Shown here: one piece after another, positions 40,518 to 52,249 of the stretch
How the letters are laid out: each line of letters opens with the position of its first letter
How positions within the stretch are numbered: the stretch's first letter is position 1
Assembly: GCA_034670405.1 (NCBI GenBank)
Contig: JAXDDX010000013.1
Location: 5,420,001-5,484,000 of the forward strand
Length of the DNA stretch: 64,000 bases
Reading direction: 5' to 3'
Source: Hoplostethus atlanticus
Taxonomy: Eukaryota > Chordata > Actinopteri > Trachichthyiformes > Trachichthyidae
Translations under genes and position numbers: made by a program
Notes under the pieces: generated by a model
Told to the model about the DNA's origin: nothing
Databases searched by the model: none
The model's input: the letters and a program-made list of their open reading frames with translations, nothing else

Positions 40518-40629
40518 AGATTTGCTAATTGATTCCCAATAGAGCTGTATTGGTATGACATGCTAGATTAGAGGGTGGGAGATGCTCTTTTATCTTTTAT
40601 CCTGGCTATGGGATGCGTTGAATACTTAG

Positions 40630-40845
40630 TCAAAATTGGACTAGTGGTGTCTGAGATATCACAGTTAAAAATGTTGACCTTTAATTATAGCGCCTCCATC
40701 AGGCTAAACAGTGTATTTTTTTAAATGCTAGTAGACCGTAACAAGATGCGTCATCCCTTCAAGTTTCATCAAAATCAGACCAGTGGTGTCTGAGATATCA
40801 CCTGAGAGATCACATTTGATGGACGGACAGATAGGCATCGCCCAA
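40630..40845 (+). repeat. dispersed repeat with internal duplication
   Basis: AGTGGTGTCTGAGATATCAC occurs at about 40643 and again at 40781. With flanking CAAGTTTCATCAAAATCAGA and GATGGACGGACAGATAG it matches a common fish intergenic repeat and the fragment at 53270-53365. Confidence 0.6.
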
Positions 40846-41081
40846 ATTCTGTCAATCAAATTTAAGTGCCTTTTGATTTGATAAACATTTAGATAACTCC
40901 ATCCCGGAAAACTACAGAAGGTTTCCTGCTTGGCTGTTCAGTTGCATTTCTCCCAGTAGGAAGTCTGACAGTATTATTGGACTGAGCAGGGGATCTAACT
41001 TCTGAGAGGCCACGCCTCCCCTATTTGTTCCCTGTTGTATAAAACTCTGTCTTCACTAACTCATCTTTGAGACAGAGCTGA

Positions 41082-41384
<303 letters not shown>

Positions 41385-41879
41385 TAATTTGAACCAAGTT
41401 GAACTCCCCCTCAAGATAAATATACATTTGAGAAGCATAGATTTCTAAGTAACTCTAATGGTTACACTCAGCTGCCTGCCAGAAACTAGAGTCCAAACCA
41501 AATAACCTTTTTGTTGGATGTAATGTCCATCACTCCTACATTTACACTCAGTCTGGACCTAAACCAAGGTACACTATTTGGCTTCCTCACAAAAGAGAAG
41601 TGGAAGGAATGTTAACCTTCTGTTGGATGGAAGCTTAAAGAAATTAGAGTAAAGAAAAAATGATTAAAAGAAAACAGGGTGAAAAAATGCAATTTCATTA
41701 TTTTCTTTTCGAGCCAGTTGCAGTAATTAACGCATTAATGCCTTAATGCCTTAATGAATGTTGAACTACCACCAAGCTACTGAAGAAAATATAGTTAAAC
41801 TGCTTGTTTTTTTTTCCTGTCATACTGGTTTTCCCAGGCTCTGATAGTGGACAGTCAGTTGTAGCTTCACACACACCGA

Positions 41880-42115
41880 TCTACTATGCGCTGCACAGCT
41901 CTGGCGTGGCAGCAGGCGAGCGCAGACTCAATTAAGATGGGCCTTGGATTATGCTATGCCCTACGGTTGCATAATGAGCAGGCAATTAAAAAGCCAATTA
42001 TGTTTCTTGGTAATAAAAGGTGCAAGAAATAGGCTGGGTCAGATTACAGTGGCCAAATTGTAGCAAACCAGCCCACGGGGTCACACGGCTTCGAAAATTA
42101 GGCCAAATTTAGAGC
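41880..42115 (+). promoter_or_regulatory. candidate conserved non-coding element in tmem178b intron 3
   Basis: Unique-looking block with clustered developmental transcription-factor-like motifs: CTCAATTAAG, TTGCATAATGAG, CAATTAAAAAGCCAATTA and GTAATAAAAG. Base composition and absence of repeats contrast with the transposons directly to the right. Inference only; no comparison was possible. Confidence 0.2.
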
Positions 42116-42187
42116 CTGTCTCTTCACTGCATCCACTACATGAGGTCTGAAGTAAAAGGGATTTATTTAGATGGGATAAGGTTATGA

Positions 42188-42356
42188 GCAGAATGGTCAC
42201 GGTGTCTCAGTGGTTAGCACTGTGGCTCCACAGCTGAGGTCATGGGTTCGATTCCTGGTCCTTTCTGTGTGTGTAAGTCAGATGGATTGGAGACTCTAAA
42301 TTTTCCATTGGTATGAAAGTGAGTGTCTGTCCATCTGTATTAGATGGACTGGAGAC
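42188..42356 (+). mobile_element. SINE-like/tRNA-related repeat, left part
   Basis: CACGGTGTCTCAGTGGTTAG CACTGTGG ... GGTCATGGGTTCGATTCCTG carries A- and B-box-like sequences and continues into TTGGAGACTCTAAATTTTCC ... GAGTGTCTGTCCATCTG, the expected order for a very abundant fish repeat. The element is broken at 42356 and resumes at 42866. Confidence 0.75.
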
Positions 42357-42865
42357 CGGTGTCCAAAATTCACTTTTTGGCTCACCTGCCAAGGAATATC
42401 TGCACATTTGATTGGAGCTCCTTCCTTGATGCTGATGACATCACAATTGCAATCTGTTACAACAGGGTCAGAGCTAATCACGTACCCATGACGATACACG
42501 ATGAAGCATAATGATGTAGTGTGAATCACTAGAGGGTGCAGGGTCATGTGAAATAGTGTGCGCATCACTACAGGTATACATTTACCTCTGACCCTGTTGT
42601 AATGGACTGCAATTGTGATGTCACTGATGGGTTGTCTTTATAAACCACTATAGAATCAGGTACTAAGTGCTAATGTAATTCCAAACTTGCTCACTCACAA
42701 TGAATCAAGTTTGTAATCCATCAAGCGCAACAAAGTTTGAGAAAGGAAAAGACCAAAGAATCGTCTCACTAAGTTACTGGTCAGTGTGGCGGTGACCCTT
42801 ATCGATTTATCCAGCAAAGATAAATGTTACTGGCATTTGCCGCTTGCCGTTAATTTCGGACCCTG
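42357..42865 (+). mobile_element. hAT-like non-autonomous element inserted in a SINE, with internal inverted repeat
   Basis: Ends are inverted: CGGTGTCCAAAATT at the left, and CAGGGTCCGAAATT on the opposite strand at the right. The flanks CTGGAGAC and TTGGTGAC are similar 8-mers, as expected for an old hAT-type duplication. Its right end (GACCCTTATCGATTTATCCA to the terminus) matches the elements at 53927 and 55455. Inside, 42433-42476 and 42583-42626 form an imperfect ~44-bp inverted repeat (GACATCACAATTGCA ... TACAACAGGGTCAGAG) around a 106-bp loop. Confidence 0.75.
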
Positions 42866-42930
42866 TTGGTGACACGACCCTTTTCTTCCACCCAATGCAT
42901 GCTGGGACAGGCTCTAGCCCTCCCACCACC
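42866..42930 (+). mobile_element. SINE-like repeat, right part
   Basis: TTGGTGACACGACCC ... CCAATGCATGCTGGGACAGG CTCTAGCC is the usual continuation of the repeat interrupted at 42356. Confidence 0.7.
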
Positions 42931-42946
42931 CATCTTTCAACAACTA

Positions 42947-43322
42947 TTAAAGGAGAAATCAACCCTAAAAAAAGCAGTTATTGGTGATGTACCTTGCATT
43001 TCTGGGCCCATTTTGTTGTTTGGTGGTGTATTTTTCTTATTCCCGTGGATAACCGCATGTCAAGATATTTCCAGTGCAGCTAGCTAGCTATAGTTATACT
43101 GTATGCACATACACCCACCTTTAATGGGAAGCAATAAGTTCATGCCCCTTCTATTTGCCAGAAAGGCATTCTGGGAAATTTAGAAACTCACTAACTGAAG
43201 TAGAAGTAGACGAGGCAGATTGTGAGAAAGTTAATTACAACACTTCTTACAACTCCTGGAATTCATGGCACCTCATAAATTGATGATATCTAGCAGTGTA
43301 AGCCCATTTTTTCCCCCTTTAA
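42947..43322 (+). mobile_element. TTAA-flanked MITE family, copy 4, next to the last tmem178b exon
   Basis: Starts TTAAAGGAGAAATCAACCCT and ends CCATTTTTTCCCCCTTTAA, so TTAA lies at both edges and the ends are inverted. Internal blocks GGTGATGTACCTTGCATTTC, TTTGGTGGTGTATTTTTCTT, AAGTTCATGCCCCTTCT, GGCATTCTGGGAAAT and TTGATGATATCTAGCAGTG are shared with the other copies. TTAA target and AT-rich 20-bp ends recall piggyBac-type MITEs, but the superfamily is not proven. Confidence 0.85.
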
Positions 43323-43598
<276 letters not shown>

Positions 43599-44618
43599 AG
43601 CCAGCAGCCGCGACAAGCATCAAGACCAACCGAAACCAGAGATCGACAGACAAAAACAGACAAACCGTTCCATGCGTTCATCTATCCACTCATCTTCAGT
43701 CTCTCCTGGTTGCAGAAAATGTTTCTTTTTTTTCTTTTTTTTTTAATCGTGTGTGTGTTTGAAAAAAAAAAAATGGGTGTCTTGATGATCTGCTATCTTG
43801 AAAATAACAGAAAAAAACTGAGAAATATCAAAAATTTTAAGTCGTGCTTTGTTTTGCTGTTGTGGAGACGGATGCTGAAACGGATATATACGACGACGAG
43901 GGAAATGAAAAGAGGTCGCGTGGTAAAGACATAGAAACGCAGAAATGACTACACCTCGGGTCGCGAGGCTGTCATAATAGAATGGCATCATGGGCAGCGG
44001 TCTTCAGCTGGGCCATCTCCACCATTAACACTGGTTTACTGCGACCGTGGGGAAATCAATCACAGTATTGAAGGAGAATTGGTGTGAAGAACATGGCACA
44101 TCTAGCGCTCCTTGTGGAGATCGCTCACGGACAACCTGAACTCTACGAGCCTCCCGCGGGATTACTCCGAACTCAAGAACCAGGGAATGGACTGGAGATG
44201 AATCAATGTGACTTGCCAAAAAGAAATGGACAAAAAAGGCTGGGATCATATTAAAACGGCCTCTGCTGACTTAGTGTTTCGGGGCTTCTGAGGTTCCCCT
44301 TCCGGTTTACTTGCGGACTAGCGGGCGTCAAAGGGACGAGTCGGCACATCCAAGGAGACCTCCCGATATCTCCACCGTTGTACATTCTTGTACAGAATAT
44401 TCCAGAGAAGCGACAACCAGGAAATGTCACGTCGGACCATTTTCATTCTAGAGCATTCCTTCCAACGATCCCTTGTCATCTAGCATTTTATACATGCAGT
44501 CTTCTTTTCATTCAGAGTGTATTTTCCTTTTTACTGAAGTGACACCCATCATTTTGTGAATGAACTGTTGACTGAGTGTATGTTGGTTGATTTTTTTCCA
44601 TTCTAGTCATAGAGGTAA

Positions 44619-44655
<37 letters not shown>

Positions 44656-44690
44656 GGGTTGTTTTGCAGTCTCTATTAAAAAAAAAAAAG
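43599..44690 (+). other. tmem178b: probable tmem178b 3' UTR, end not determined
   Basis: Sequence after the stop codon, unique in appearance until a GT repeat at 44622-44652. It contains T- and A-rich runs (43727-43744, 43760-43773). Candidate poly(A) signals are ATTAAA at 44250-44255, followed by a TGTTT-type element, and ATTAAA at 44675-44680 running into genomic A. Neither is compelling and the true end may lie further right. Confidence 0.35.
44622..44652 (+). repeat. (GT)n microsatellite
   Basis: About 15 GT units in the probable tmem178b 3' UTR region. Confidence 0.97.
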
Positions 44691-46297
44691 TCAGTTGTAA
44701 AAATTATCATAATGACAAAGTCAAGTCCTGCCTCGGGGATATATGAAGGCATGGGCTTTGATGAACAGGAACAAAAAAAAAATGGAGAGATGCAGTATCC
44801 TGTTTAAAGCGGCGCAACCTACTTCTGCCTTGTCATGTTTTTTTTGGGGGGGGGTTTCTCCCAGTAGACAGGGCTGACAAAGGCAAGCTGTTTTCAAGGG
44901 GGGGTGGCGGTGGTGGCGGCTGCCTTAAGCGAGTCTGGAAGGGTGGAGTTGATGGTAACGCGCTCTGGCTTTCTTCCCGGGCAATCTGTGAACCTCCGTT
45001 TTCTCCCGAGCACATAGCTTTTCCTCCCAGCTTCCGATTTGTATTTCAAGGGCCCTGCTCCGTCTGAATAGAGGGCAAACAGAATATCAAAGCACATGGT
45101 CTAATCTAAACACGCCTAAAAACGGAGGTAGAAAAAGATCAGCGCGAGATTCCTCCTGGCCCCTAGTCACCTCGCTTATCACAGGTTGGAGATCAGAATT
45201 AAAGAATAGCAGTCTGAGGATTTCTATGCACATTACAGGAGATTATCATAATGCAATCTACAGCCCCTTTAACACTCAGACCCACATGCAGCTGCTAGTT
45301 TTGCAGGCCTTGGAGGCTGTTCAGAAGCTGAAGTCGATGCACACTCGTTTTATCATGCTCTTTCCTCAATCCTCCTGTGACGCCATCTAGAGTTCTGACC
45401 ACTGCACTGCAACACATTATTAATAGGTATGTGGTGACTATAGTCAAAGTGGCATGTGTATTGAAAGCCTAATGACAAAACCAACCCAGAAAAGCAGGAT
45501 CTGATGTAACTGTCCTTTGTATATAGAGGCTTTGCAGTTGCATCAGAAATCTCCAATCAACTTTGGCTAGTGTCATCATGGAGGTCCTTTGGAGAATTGC
45601 CTGTGTGCAAATAATGGCGAAATGTACAACCAGGGTAGAAAAGGAGAGATATCTGAAGAATATCTGTGGTACGGGTGTTGGCCCATTCAGTGACGTAATC
45701 AGTGAAAGTGAACAGTGTGATCAGGTAGATTTGTCTCCAAGTCTTCAGTCCTAGTCTCTACTCCACAACACTCTGAGTTGGAGCTGGACAAGAGTCAGCT
45801 CAGTTAACCTGAACAAACTGTTAGCTAGCTAACTAGCCAGCGGGCTAATTTAGTTCATGCTAACATGTGACTACGAGCCACTGCGAACGCTAGCTTCTAC
45901 TAGATACGTTAGCCAGTGTGCTAATCAGCTGTGTTAACAAGACAGTGATGGTTAGCTGACCAGATGCTATCTAAAACACAAACTCAATCAGATTTATCAG
46001 TGGTGACACGATCAGTTCCCAATCAAAAACGTTGCAGTAATGAACCATGTCTATTCACTTATGTTGCACATTCAGACAACACAACTGAGGCCCTCCAATA
46101 TGGCTGCCAGATGGTGTGTTACATCACCTGAAAGCCCTTTAATAAAGTGGCTGTGAGTGGCTGCATAGAAACCAGGTGAAATGAAAGGCTTGTAGGTGAG
46201 AGTTGGTAACATTACCATCACAGATTTTTCTTTGAATTATAGCACTTTCAAGGGCTCAGTGTAATGAAAATTATGGCGTCCTGGAACCACTCACTCT

Positions 46298-46854
46298 TAT
46301 ACCCTGATACGCTAATGTTTGTGAACCATTCTGAATTACCTGCATTCCTGTATAAATGTCTCCTAAAATATGGTCTGATCTTCATAGAAGTCCTAAAATA
46401 GATAACCAAACATTTCCTGTAGTTTCTGATCAGACCTGCACAACGGTTACGAGGTATTTTGGACCGTTCCTCCTTACAGAACTGTTTCAGGTCATTGATA
46501 GTTTTGGGTTGTCTTGCATGAACGGCTTGCTTCAGGTTATGCCACAACATTTCAATAAAAGTTTTTGGTAACCAAACTTTGTGGGGTTTTTATATGACAG
46601 GACACCTCTAACCCACACCTGAATGTCATCTCATTGATTGGATCACTTCAATTACCCCCTTCTCAAAAGTCGTTATCCTCAAGATCGCATTTCCAGCGTA
46701 GGGCTGTTAATGTTTGAACAATAAAACATTTTTTTGTGTGTTATTTGTTAAAACACATTGTGTTTATGTATTGTTATGAGCTCAGACCATATTTTAGGAG
46801 ACATTTATGCAGGTAATTCAAAAGGGTTCACAAACTCTTTCTTGCAACTGTATA
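46298..46854 (-). mobile_element. Tc1-like transposon relic A
   Basis: Long inverted ends: the left side GTGAACCATTCTGAATTACC TGCAT...GTCTCCTAAAATATGGTCTG is mirrored at the right by CAGACCATATTTTAGGAGAC ... GGTAATTCAAAAGGGTTCAC, ending GCAACTGTATA. About 557 bp, so most of the transposase is deleted. Same subfamily as the element at 60504-61590. Confidence 0.9.
46409..46550 (-). pseudogene. Tc1-like transposase C-terminal remnant
   Basis: Minus-strand frame reads LWHNLKQAVHARQPKTINDL then KQFCKEERSKIPRNRCAGLI and RNYRKCL, the typical C-terminus of fish Tc1-like transposases after the catalytic domain. The N-terminal and DDE parts are absent in this copy. Confidence 0.85.
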
Positions 46855-48059
46855 TATTACACCTAAAATGTATTTGGCTACCTGATAATGAAGTATGGCA
46901 CAAACATTATCTAATCTCAGAGAAGAGATTTCTTCCCCCATTATGTATTATATACAGTCTACAAGGTGATTATTAAAAGAACCATGGCATGGATTAACAG
47001 CTATTCTGGAGAAGTGAGGCATTTTCTTTTTTTAATAAATGTTCCTTTGGACTCAAGCTGATAATGCAATTGACCATAAAATTACTTTAACTTTCGTGGG
47101 CACACTTCAAGAGCTGTGCTGCCTAAGAACAAGTTTAAAAATAAACCCTCCCTCATTGAGAATCGAGAAAGAACTGCAGAGATTTATGCAACGGTCAGTA
47201 AGAATATGTGAAGAAATTCTGGAAATAAGAGGGGAAAAAAGGGGTGGCGGGCTTTGAGCCATGCATAGAAGCACAATTAGCCTTTCGTAAGATGGCGTTC
47301 CTTGATACACTTGGAACCAATTCTTCCTCCATTCTTGGATCTACACCAAAATATCTTCCCGCTCCTCCTGAATGGAGCAGAATAGAATAAGGCCGACTAA
47401 GAATACACGCAAACCTACTTAGCAATACCTTGTGCAGTCAAAGTAAAAGAGGAAATATCTGCAAGGTATTTATTTAGACCAGGATAATGTTGGATTTCAA
47501 CAGTTTCCTGTTACTCATGTTCAAAATCAAAGTCAGCACTGTGGCCCTTCAGTTGGCAAGGCAGACTTTTGATATGAGAATACAGAGGCTTTCCTGAAAT
47601 AGCTTAGACAGGCAGATTTTACTAAGGTCCATGACTCACCCAAGCTATGGGATTCACTTTCAGCTATATAGCAACTCAGAAATGGAAACTAGCAGCCCAA
47701 TAGCACTGTGAGAACAAACTGCAAGCCTCATAGTTGACCTGATTGATGAAGACAGCGGGGAAATCGACCTCCGAGGTTTTAAAGGGTTTAACGACAAGTA
47801 AACAGAGATACTGCAACTTCCATTCCAGACGGACGTTAAAAACAAAAAGGATCTATCAACCTTAACATCAGTAATGTGTCTGTTGCGTAAAACATAAAAT
47901 AAGAGGAAAAAAAATGAAGAAAAAAAAATGGAAATGTTCAACTGTGGAATGTAAAATCACAACGAAATAAATCTCATTGGTGTGTTTACTAATGCTGTTG
48001 GTTGTCATGTATGAAAATGTTGATGAACCCAAGTCCTTTTTCTGGTTTTCAGGTTAGCA

Positions 48060-48155
48060 CACACTTTTAGGCTCCATGCTAACAATTTAGCATACACTAT
48101 GTGAAGTGGGCTCCACGCTAATACTTTATCATACACTATGTTGAGCGATAAAAGG
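48060..48155 (+). repeat. GGCTCCAYGCTAA repeat, two tandem copies
   Basis: GGCTCCATGCTAACAATTTA GCATACACTATGT and GGCTCCACGCTAATACTTTA TCATACACTATGTTGAG are direct copies. A third, inverted copy lies at 49460-49500. Confidence 0.7.
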
Positions 48156-48279
48156 CCACTAGCATTATCGTGAAAGTCAGATAATGAGAAGTTGTAGCAT
48201 TTCTTAAGCTAAATGGTAAGAATTTGAAATGCTATGGCGATAAGTCTGGCAGTTTTGTGTAGGAGATTGATCAACAGAA

Positions 48280-48505
48280 AATCCATCCATCCATCCATTT
48301 TCGACCGCTTATCCGGATCCGGGTCGCGGTGGCAGCAGGCTCAGCAGAGTATCCCAGACATCCCTTTCCCCAGCCACAGTCACCAGCTCATGCTGGGGGA
48401 TCCCAAGGCGTTCCCAGGCCAGGCAGGATATATAATCCCTCCACCGGGTCCTGGGTCTGCCCCGAGGCCTCCTCCCCACTGGACGTGCCCTGAATACCTC
48501 CACAG
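48280..48505 (-). pseudogene. LINE 3' end with ORF2 C-terminal remnant
   Basis: The minus strand encodes RRPRGRPRTRWRDYISCLAW then ERLGIPQHELVTVAGERDVW DTLLSLLPPRP, the well-known C-terminus of a fish non-LTR retrotransposon. On the plus strand the repeat begins with CATCCATCCATCCATTTT and CGACCGCTTATCCGG, the usual 3' terminal sequence of such elements. It is truncated at the 5' side, as typical for LINE copies. The frame is intact over this short span, so this copy is moderately young. Confidence 0.85.
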
Positions 48506-49072
48506 GGAGGCGTCCAGAAAATATGATACCAAAATATAACACTGTTTTGAACTGTCAAGGAAGTGAAGGTGGTGGGTGATGGAGAGGTGTACTGGGGGGC
48601 AGGGATTGGCATGTCACCTCTGAACGTGGAAACTATGCTGCTGCTCCCAGTTGGTCCCAGTACTAATTTCCTGGCCAAAATATTTTTTCCAATTAATTTC
48701 AATAGTGGAAACCACCTTTTCTCTGGCTATATAAAAGGTAGAGTCATGTACCATGCTGACTTTGCCACACACAGATTCCCAGACCAGTGAAATTTTCTTT
48801 TGAAATCCCATGATACTCGATGCTGCAGCGAGAGGAACAACATTTGCGTTTGTGCCGTTGTTGAACATCACCACCAACCAATTACCGCCAAAGCAAATGT
48901 CTTTTAGTGTCCTGCTGTAACCCGTTATTTAATTGCTGTGTTCATATCAAAAAGGGACACCAAAGGTGATCTGGTGAATTAGAGTTCTCAATTAATGTAG
49001 TTCTCAGTTTCTAGTGTATTTCTAATGATGTGGAAACCTTCAACTCAATATTTGGGGCATCTGTCCCAGCTA

Positions 49073-49168
49073 GTCCAGCAGTCTGTCACAGGTAGTTAAC
49101 AAAAGCAGTTAGAAACATTGAAGACTCAAAAGGTTGGAAGATCATCAGTGGAAGGACTTCTGAATGTA
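49073..49168 (+). repeat. dispersed repeat shared with 25821-25925
   Basis: TCCAGCAGTCTGTCACA ... ACTCAAAAGGTTGGAAGATC ATCAGTGGAAGGA; see the partner copy. Confidence 0.75.
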
Positions 49169-49459
49169 ATGCACACTACCACGTCTCATCTACGTTGATG
49201 ATTTTCCCGTACTGGTTGTTACCATAGTTACAGCTAATGACAGGAAGCATGCAAATTACTGCTATGCTGCTGAGCACACGCCAATGGAAACCCCACTGGA
49301 GACAAATGAATCACAAATGTCACTTACGTCAGCAGATGAATACATGGTTGCTTACCTGAAAAAGTAATTCATAAATGTACCGGTCATATGATAAAAAAAA
49401 GGACAACACTTTATAACTAAAAAGGTCTTACTTTGGGTAATATTTGTGGCAAAGTATCA

Positions 49460-49500
49460 CTCAACATAGTGCATGCTAAAGTGTTAGCATGGAGCGCCAG
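49460..49500 (-). repeat. inverted copy of the 48060-48155 repeat
   Basis: The minus strand reads GGCGCTCCATGCTAACACTT TAGCATGCACTATGTTGAG, matching both tandem copies 1.3 kb to the left. Confidence 0.7.
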
Positions 49501-49999
49501 AGACAAAAATCTACCGGGGACACATGGATGATTTTGGTGTCATCACTTAACAGCTAAATTGACCAGCGGGATAATTTACCAAAAACGTGCTGTATTCTGT
49601 TAAGCTGAGTGATGGATCCATGCTGTGGATCAACGGTTTCAGCTCAACATCCCAAGATGAAAAGTTGCTTTGGATTTGTTATTATAGCAACAATATACCA
49701 AGATCCAAGTGCTGCAACTTCATAAATCCTGAGAAATGTATTTAATACACTGCATCACCACAAAAATGATTTAAGTTACTGTGGTAATTTGCCCTTTAAT
49801 AAAATAGTGGGAATGAAAAATAAATAGTTCTATACCACAATGGATAAAACCCAAGAGGCAGAATCCTCCACACATGGCAAGACGACAAGTTACTCTTTAT
49901 CAACATGGACAGAGATGTAGACATCTGGCATCGGACGGCCTACTGGGGGCATAAATTAAAGCGTTTCCTTCAACATCTCAACAGATCTGTCTATCCACC

Positions 50000-50260
50000 G
50001 ATTAATATGTGAAAACAGAGCTTGGCTAATTAATGAATTAAAAAATCTCCTGAAAACATCGATGTTCTCGGCTTGCTTGGCCAATTAGCATAGAGCAGCA
50101 GTAATTTCTGTCGATGAAACCGTGACAGAGTCGCTGCCGAGTATGTGAGCATGCATTCGCCGGGCACAGTATGAGTGCTTAATTCGCTCTTACATTATCT
50201 GCAAGCTGCTGCCTCCTCTGCAAGATAAAGTTAATTGGCCCACACTGAAAAAGCATTTGA
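50000..50260. promoter_or_regulatory. candidate conserved non-coding element between tmem178b and cnot4
   Basis: Repeat-free block with TAATTAATGAATTA at 50027-50040, CCAATTAG at 50081-50088, GAGCATGCATTCGCC, CTTAATTCGC and GTTAATTGGCC. Dense homeodomain-like sites in otherwise balanced sequence resemble vertebrate developmental enhancers. Inference only. Confidence 0.2.
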
Positions 50261-50595
50261 GGTCTGTCCTTTGAATTCCTTTCCACGGGAAATGCGATTT
50301 GCGGTGATGCAAAACCCTCAGCAGTAAACCATGAGTGTGTAATTTTGACAGCCAATATGAGACCACAGGACTCAGATCCTAATGAGCTGAGCCAGGTTTT
50401 GGTTTGTCTACATGGAGAAGGTCTAAACAGTCACTGAGGGCCATCTGACTTGGTCTAACTTTGGCAGAGATCACAACGCGAAGACTGAAAAGCTGTGGAC
50501 CTTCCGTGACCGTTTGAAGCTTGCTTTGTTCGACTGGAGCGAAGGATGCACGACGGGTAAGAAACCAACTCAACACAGGTGTCATTGTTTTCTCT

Positions 50596-50601
50596 TTTAT
50601 T
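50596..50601 (-). terminator. cnot4: candidate cnot4 poly(A) signal AATAAA
   Basis: Minus-strand AATAAA about 1.65 kb after the stop codon, followed within about 20 nt by a GU-rich stretch (TGTGTTGAGTTGG on the coding strand). Motif-based only. Confidence 0.25.
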
Positions 50602-52249
50602 TAAGATTACGTTTTTTTTCTTCCAGACCTGTAGAGGTGCAATTCCTTCAGCTCTTCATCTTAGACAGTTTTTAGCATAGTGTAAAACCAACCCACAGCT
50701 GCATCAGTGTCTTAATCCTCAAGAATACTGTTGAATACTGACAGTTGTCAGGACCTTATGAAAAAAAACAAAAAAACTTAAGACCATCAAAAAATAATAG
50801 GTTTTGGATAATGAAGGGGGTAACATGGTGTACCCCTCGTTACCGATCGCTTGAGTTGCCCTGAGGCACTACTATCCCAGCGCACACAGCCTCAAGAAAT
50901 GAGCGATCTTCTGAAAGAGAAGAGGAGGAGCTAAGTGAAAATGTCACTGATCCAACTTTAGTAGCCTTGTGAGATTGAACAGATTGATTCAGTAGAGCTT
51001 CCAGCTGCAGCCTAATCCAATTAAAATCAAATACACTTGAAATGTTAAACCTCTAAACCAACTAAACCTCTAAAACTTGACAAGCAACAACAACTGAATA
51101 CTAAATGAAGTGCTTTCCCTGTCTGAACGATGAAAATACGAACCAGCTGGCCAGGTTAGTACAGGCCCAACACTAACAGGGAACCAGTCCTAATTCTCCT
51201 CCTCCGACTCCAATGCCAACAGCATTCGTGGAGTCAAGGCTTTAAACTAATTCAATCTAGGACCATGGGCGAGGTCTGATTGATGGCGTCTGACAATGAG
51301 AGCCACACAGTGGCACCTACTGCGTTGAGCCCACTCTGTACTGAGATGCTTCACATCTATTGCCAGCCTGTCTCCCTTCTACCCTCTGATACAGAGGTTT
51401 GGTCGACAGATCTTGTGGGGGTAGAGGGTACATTGTCTAACCAGGCTCCTGAAATCCAGAGCTCCTACCCTCTTCTAGCAACTTTCACACAACGGGATAG
51501 ACCTCAACCCATTTAATATGGTGAACCAAACAGTCGAGTGTTTAGGCGTTGCATATCTATCAGATCTAAGGCTTTGCTTTGCTTCAATTTCTCCCCATAA
51601 TTTCTTTGATCCTGTGAATTTTAAAAAAAAAGGAAAAAAAAGAAGCTAAAGTTCCTTCCTGATCTAAGAATCGAGCCCCCCCACCCCCCGATTCTTAGAT
51701 GCAGCACAAACCTGGATTTCTCAGATTCTCTCATCTCATGTAGACAGATTGAGGAGATGAGCTTTTCTCTCTTGAAGGCAGACAAGTTCAATTGTGCTCT
51801 CAGACTTTCTATTCCAAAGCGCCTCTCAAACATTATCTAATTTTCTCAACATGATGAAACTACTCTCTCCCCCCCTTGGGATCTAATTCTCTTAATATCT
51901 GGATCACCACTACTTACAAAAGAATTCCACAACGTCTGGAAATCAATTCTCAGCCAATCACAGGGACTATGCCTCTCTTTTTGGCAGACTGGAAGCTCCC
52001 AGTGGTGCCGTGTAATCAAGACGCTGTCAGACGGCGTTAGGGAGTGTGGCTGGGGTAGCGCGCCTCATCCAACTACAACCGAGACGAGAAACACAAGAGT
52101 TGAGAAGATCAGGAGAAGGAAGAAATGAAAATAGTATATCGTTATTATTTGTTAATAGTATTGTGTATCTCTACTGATTTGGTTGAGTGATTCTCCGCGG
52201 TTGGTGGTGGTGATGGGAGGGGTGGTAGGAGTTACAAGGTTGACGGTCC
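50596..52249 (-). other. cnot4: probable cnot4 3' UTR
   Basis: Sequence downstream of the expected cnot4 stop codon on the minus strand. A canonical AATAAA (plus-strand TTTATT at 50596-50601), followed on the coding strand by a TGTGTTG-type element, is a plausible poly(A) site and would give a UTR of about 1.65 kb. This is inference: other signals cannot be excluded. No coding frame with family similarity is seen here. Confidence 0.3.

Larger units (their letters stand above)
44691..50595. other. intergenic region between convergent tmem178b and cnot4
   Basis: No recognisable gene. It holds a Tc1-like relic (46298-46854), a LINE 3' fragment (48280-48505), short inverted and tandem repeats (48060-48155 and 49460-49500), a dispersed repeat (49073-49168), a GCTAG/GCTAAC-rich stretch at 45815-45960, and a homeodomain-motif-rich block at about 50000-50260. 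The remainder looks like unremarkable unique sequence. Part of either gene's 3' UTR may extend into it. Confidence 0.7.

Noticed and set aside
42188..42270. Possible functional tRNA gene
   Set aside because: It continues into the body of an abundant fish repeat and is interrupted by a transposon.
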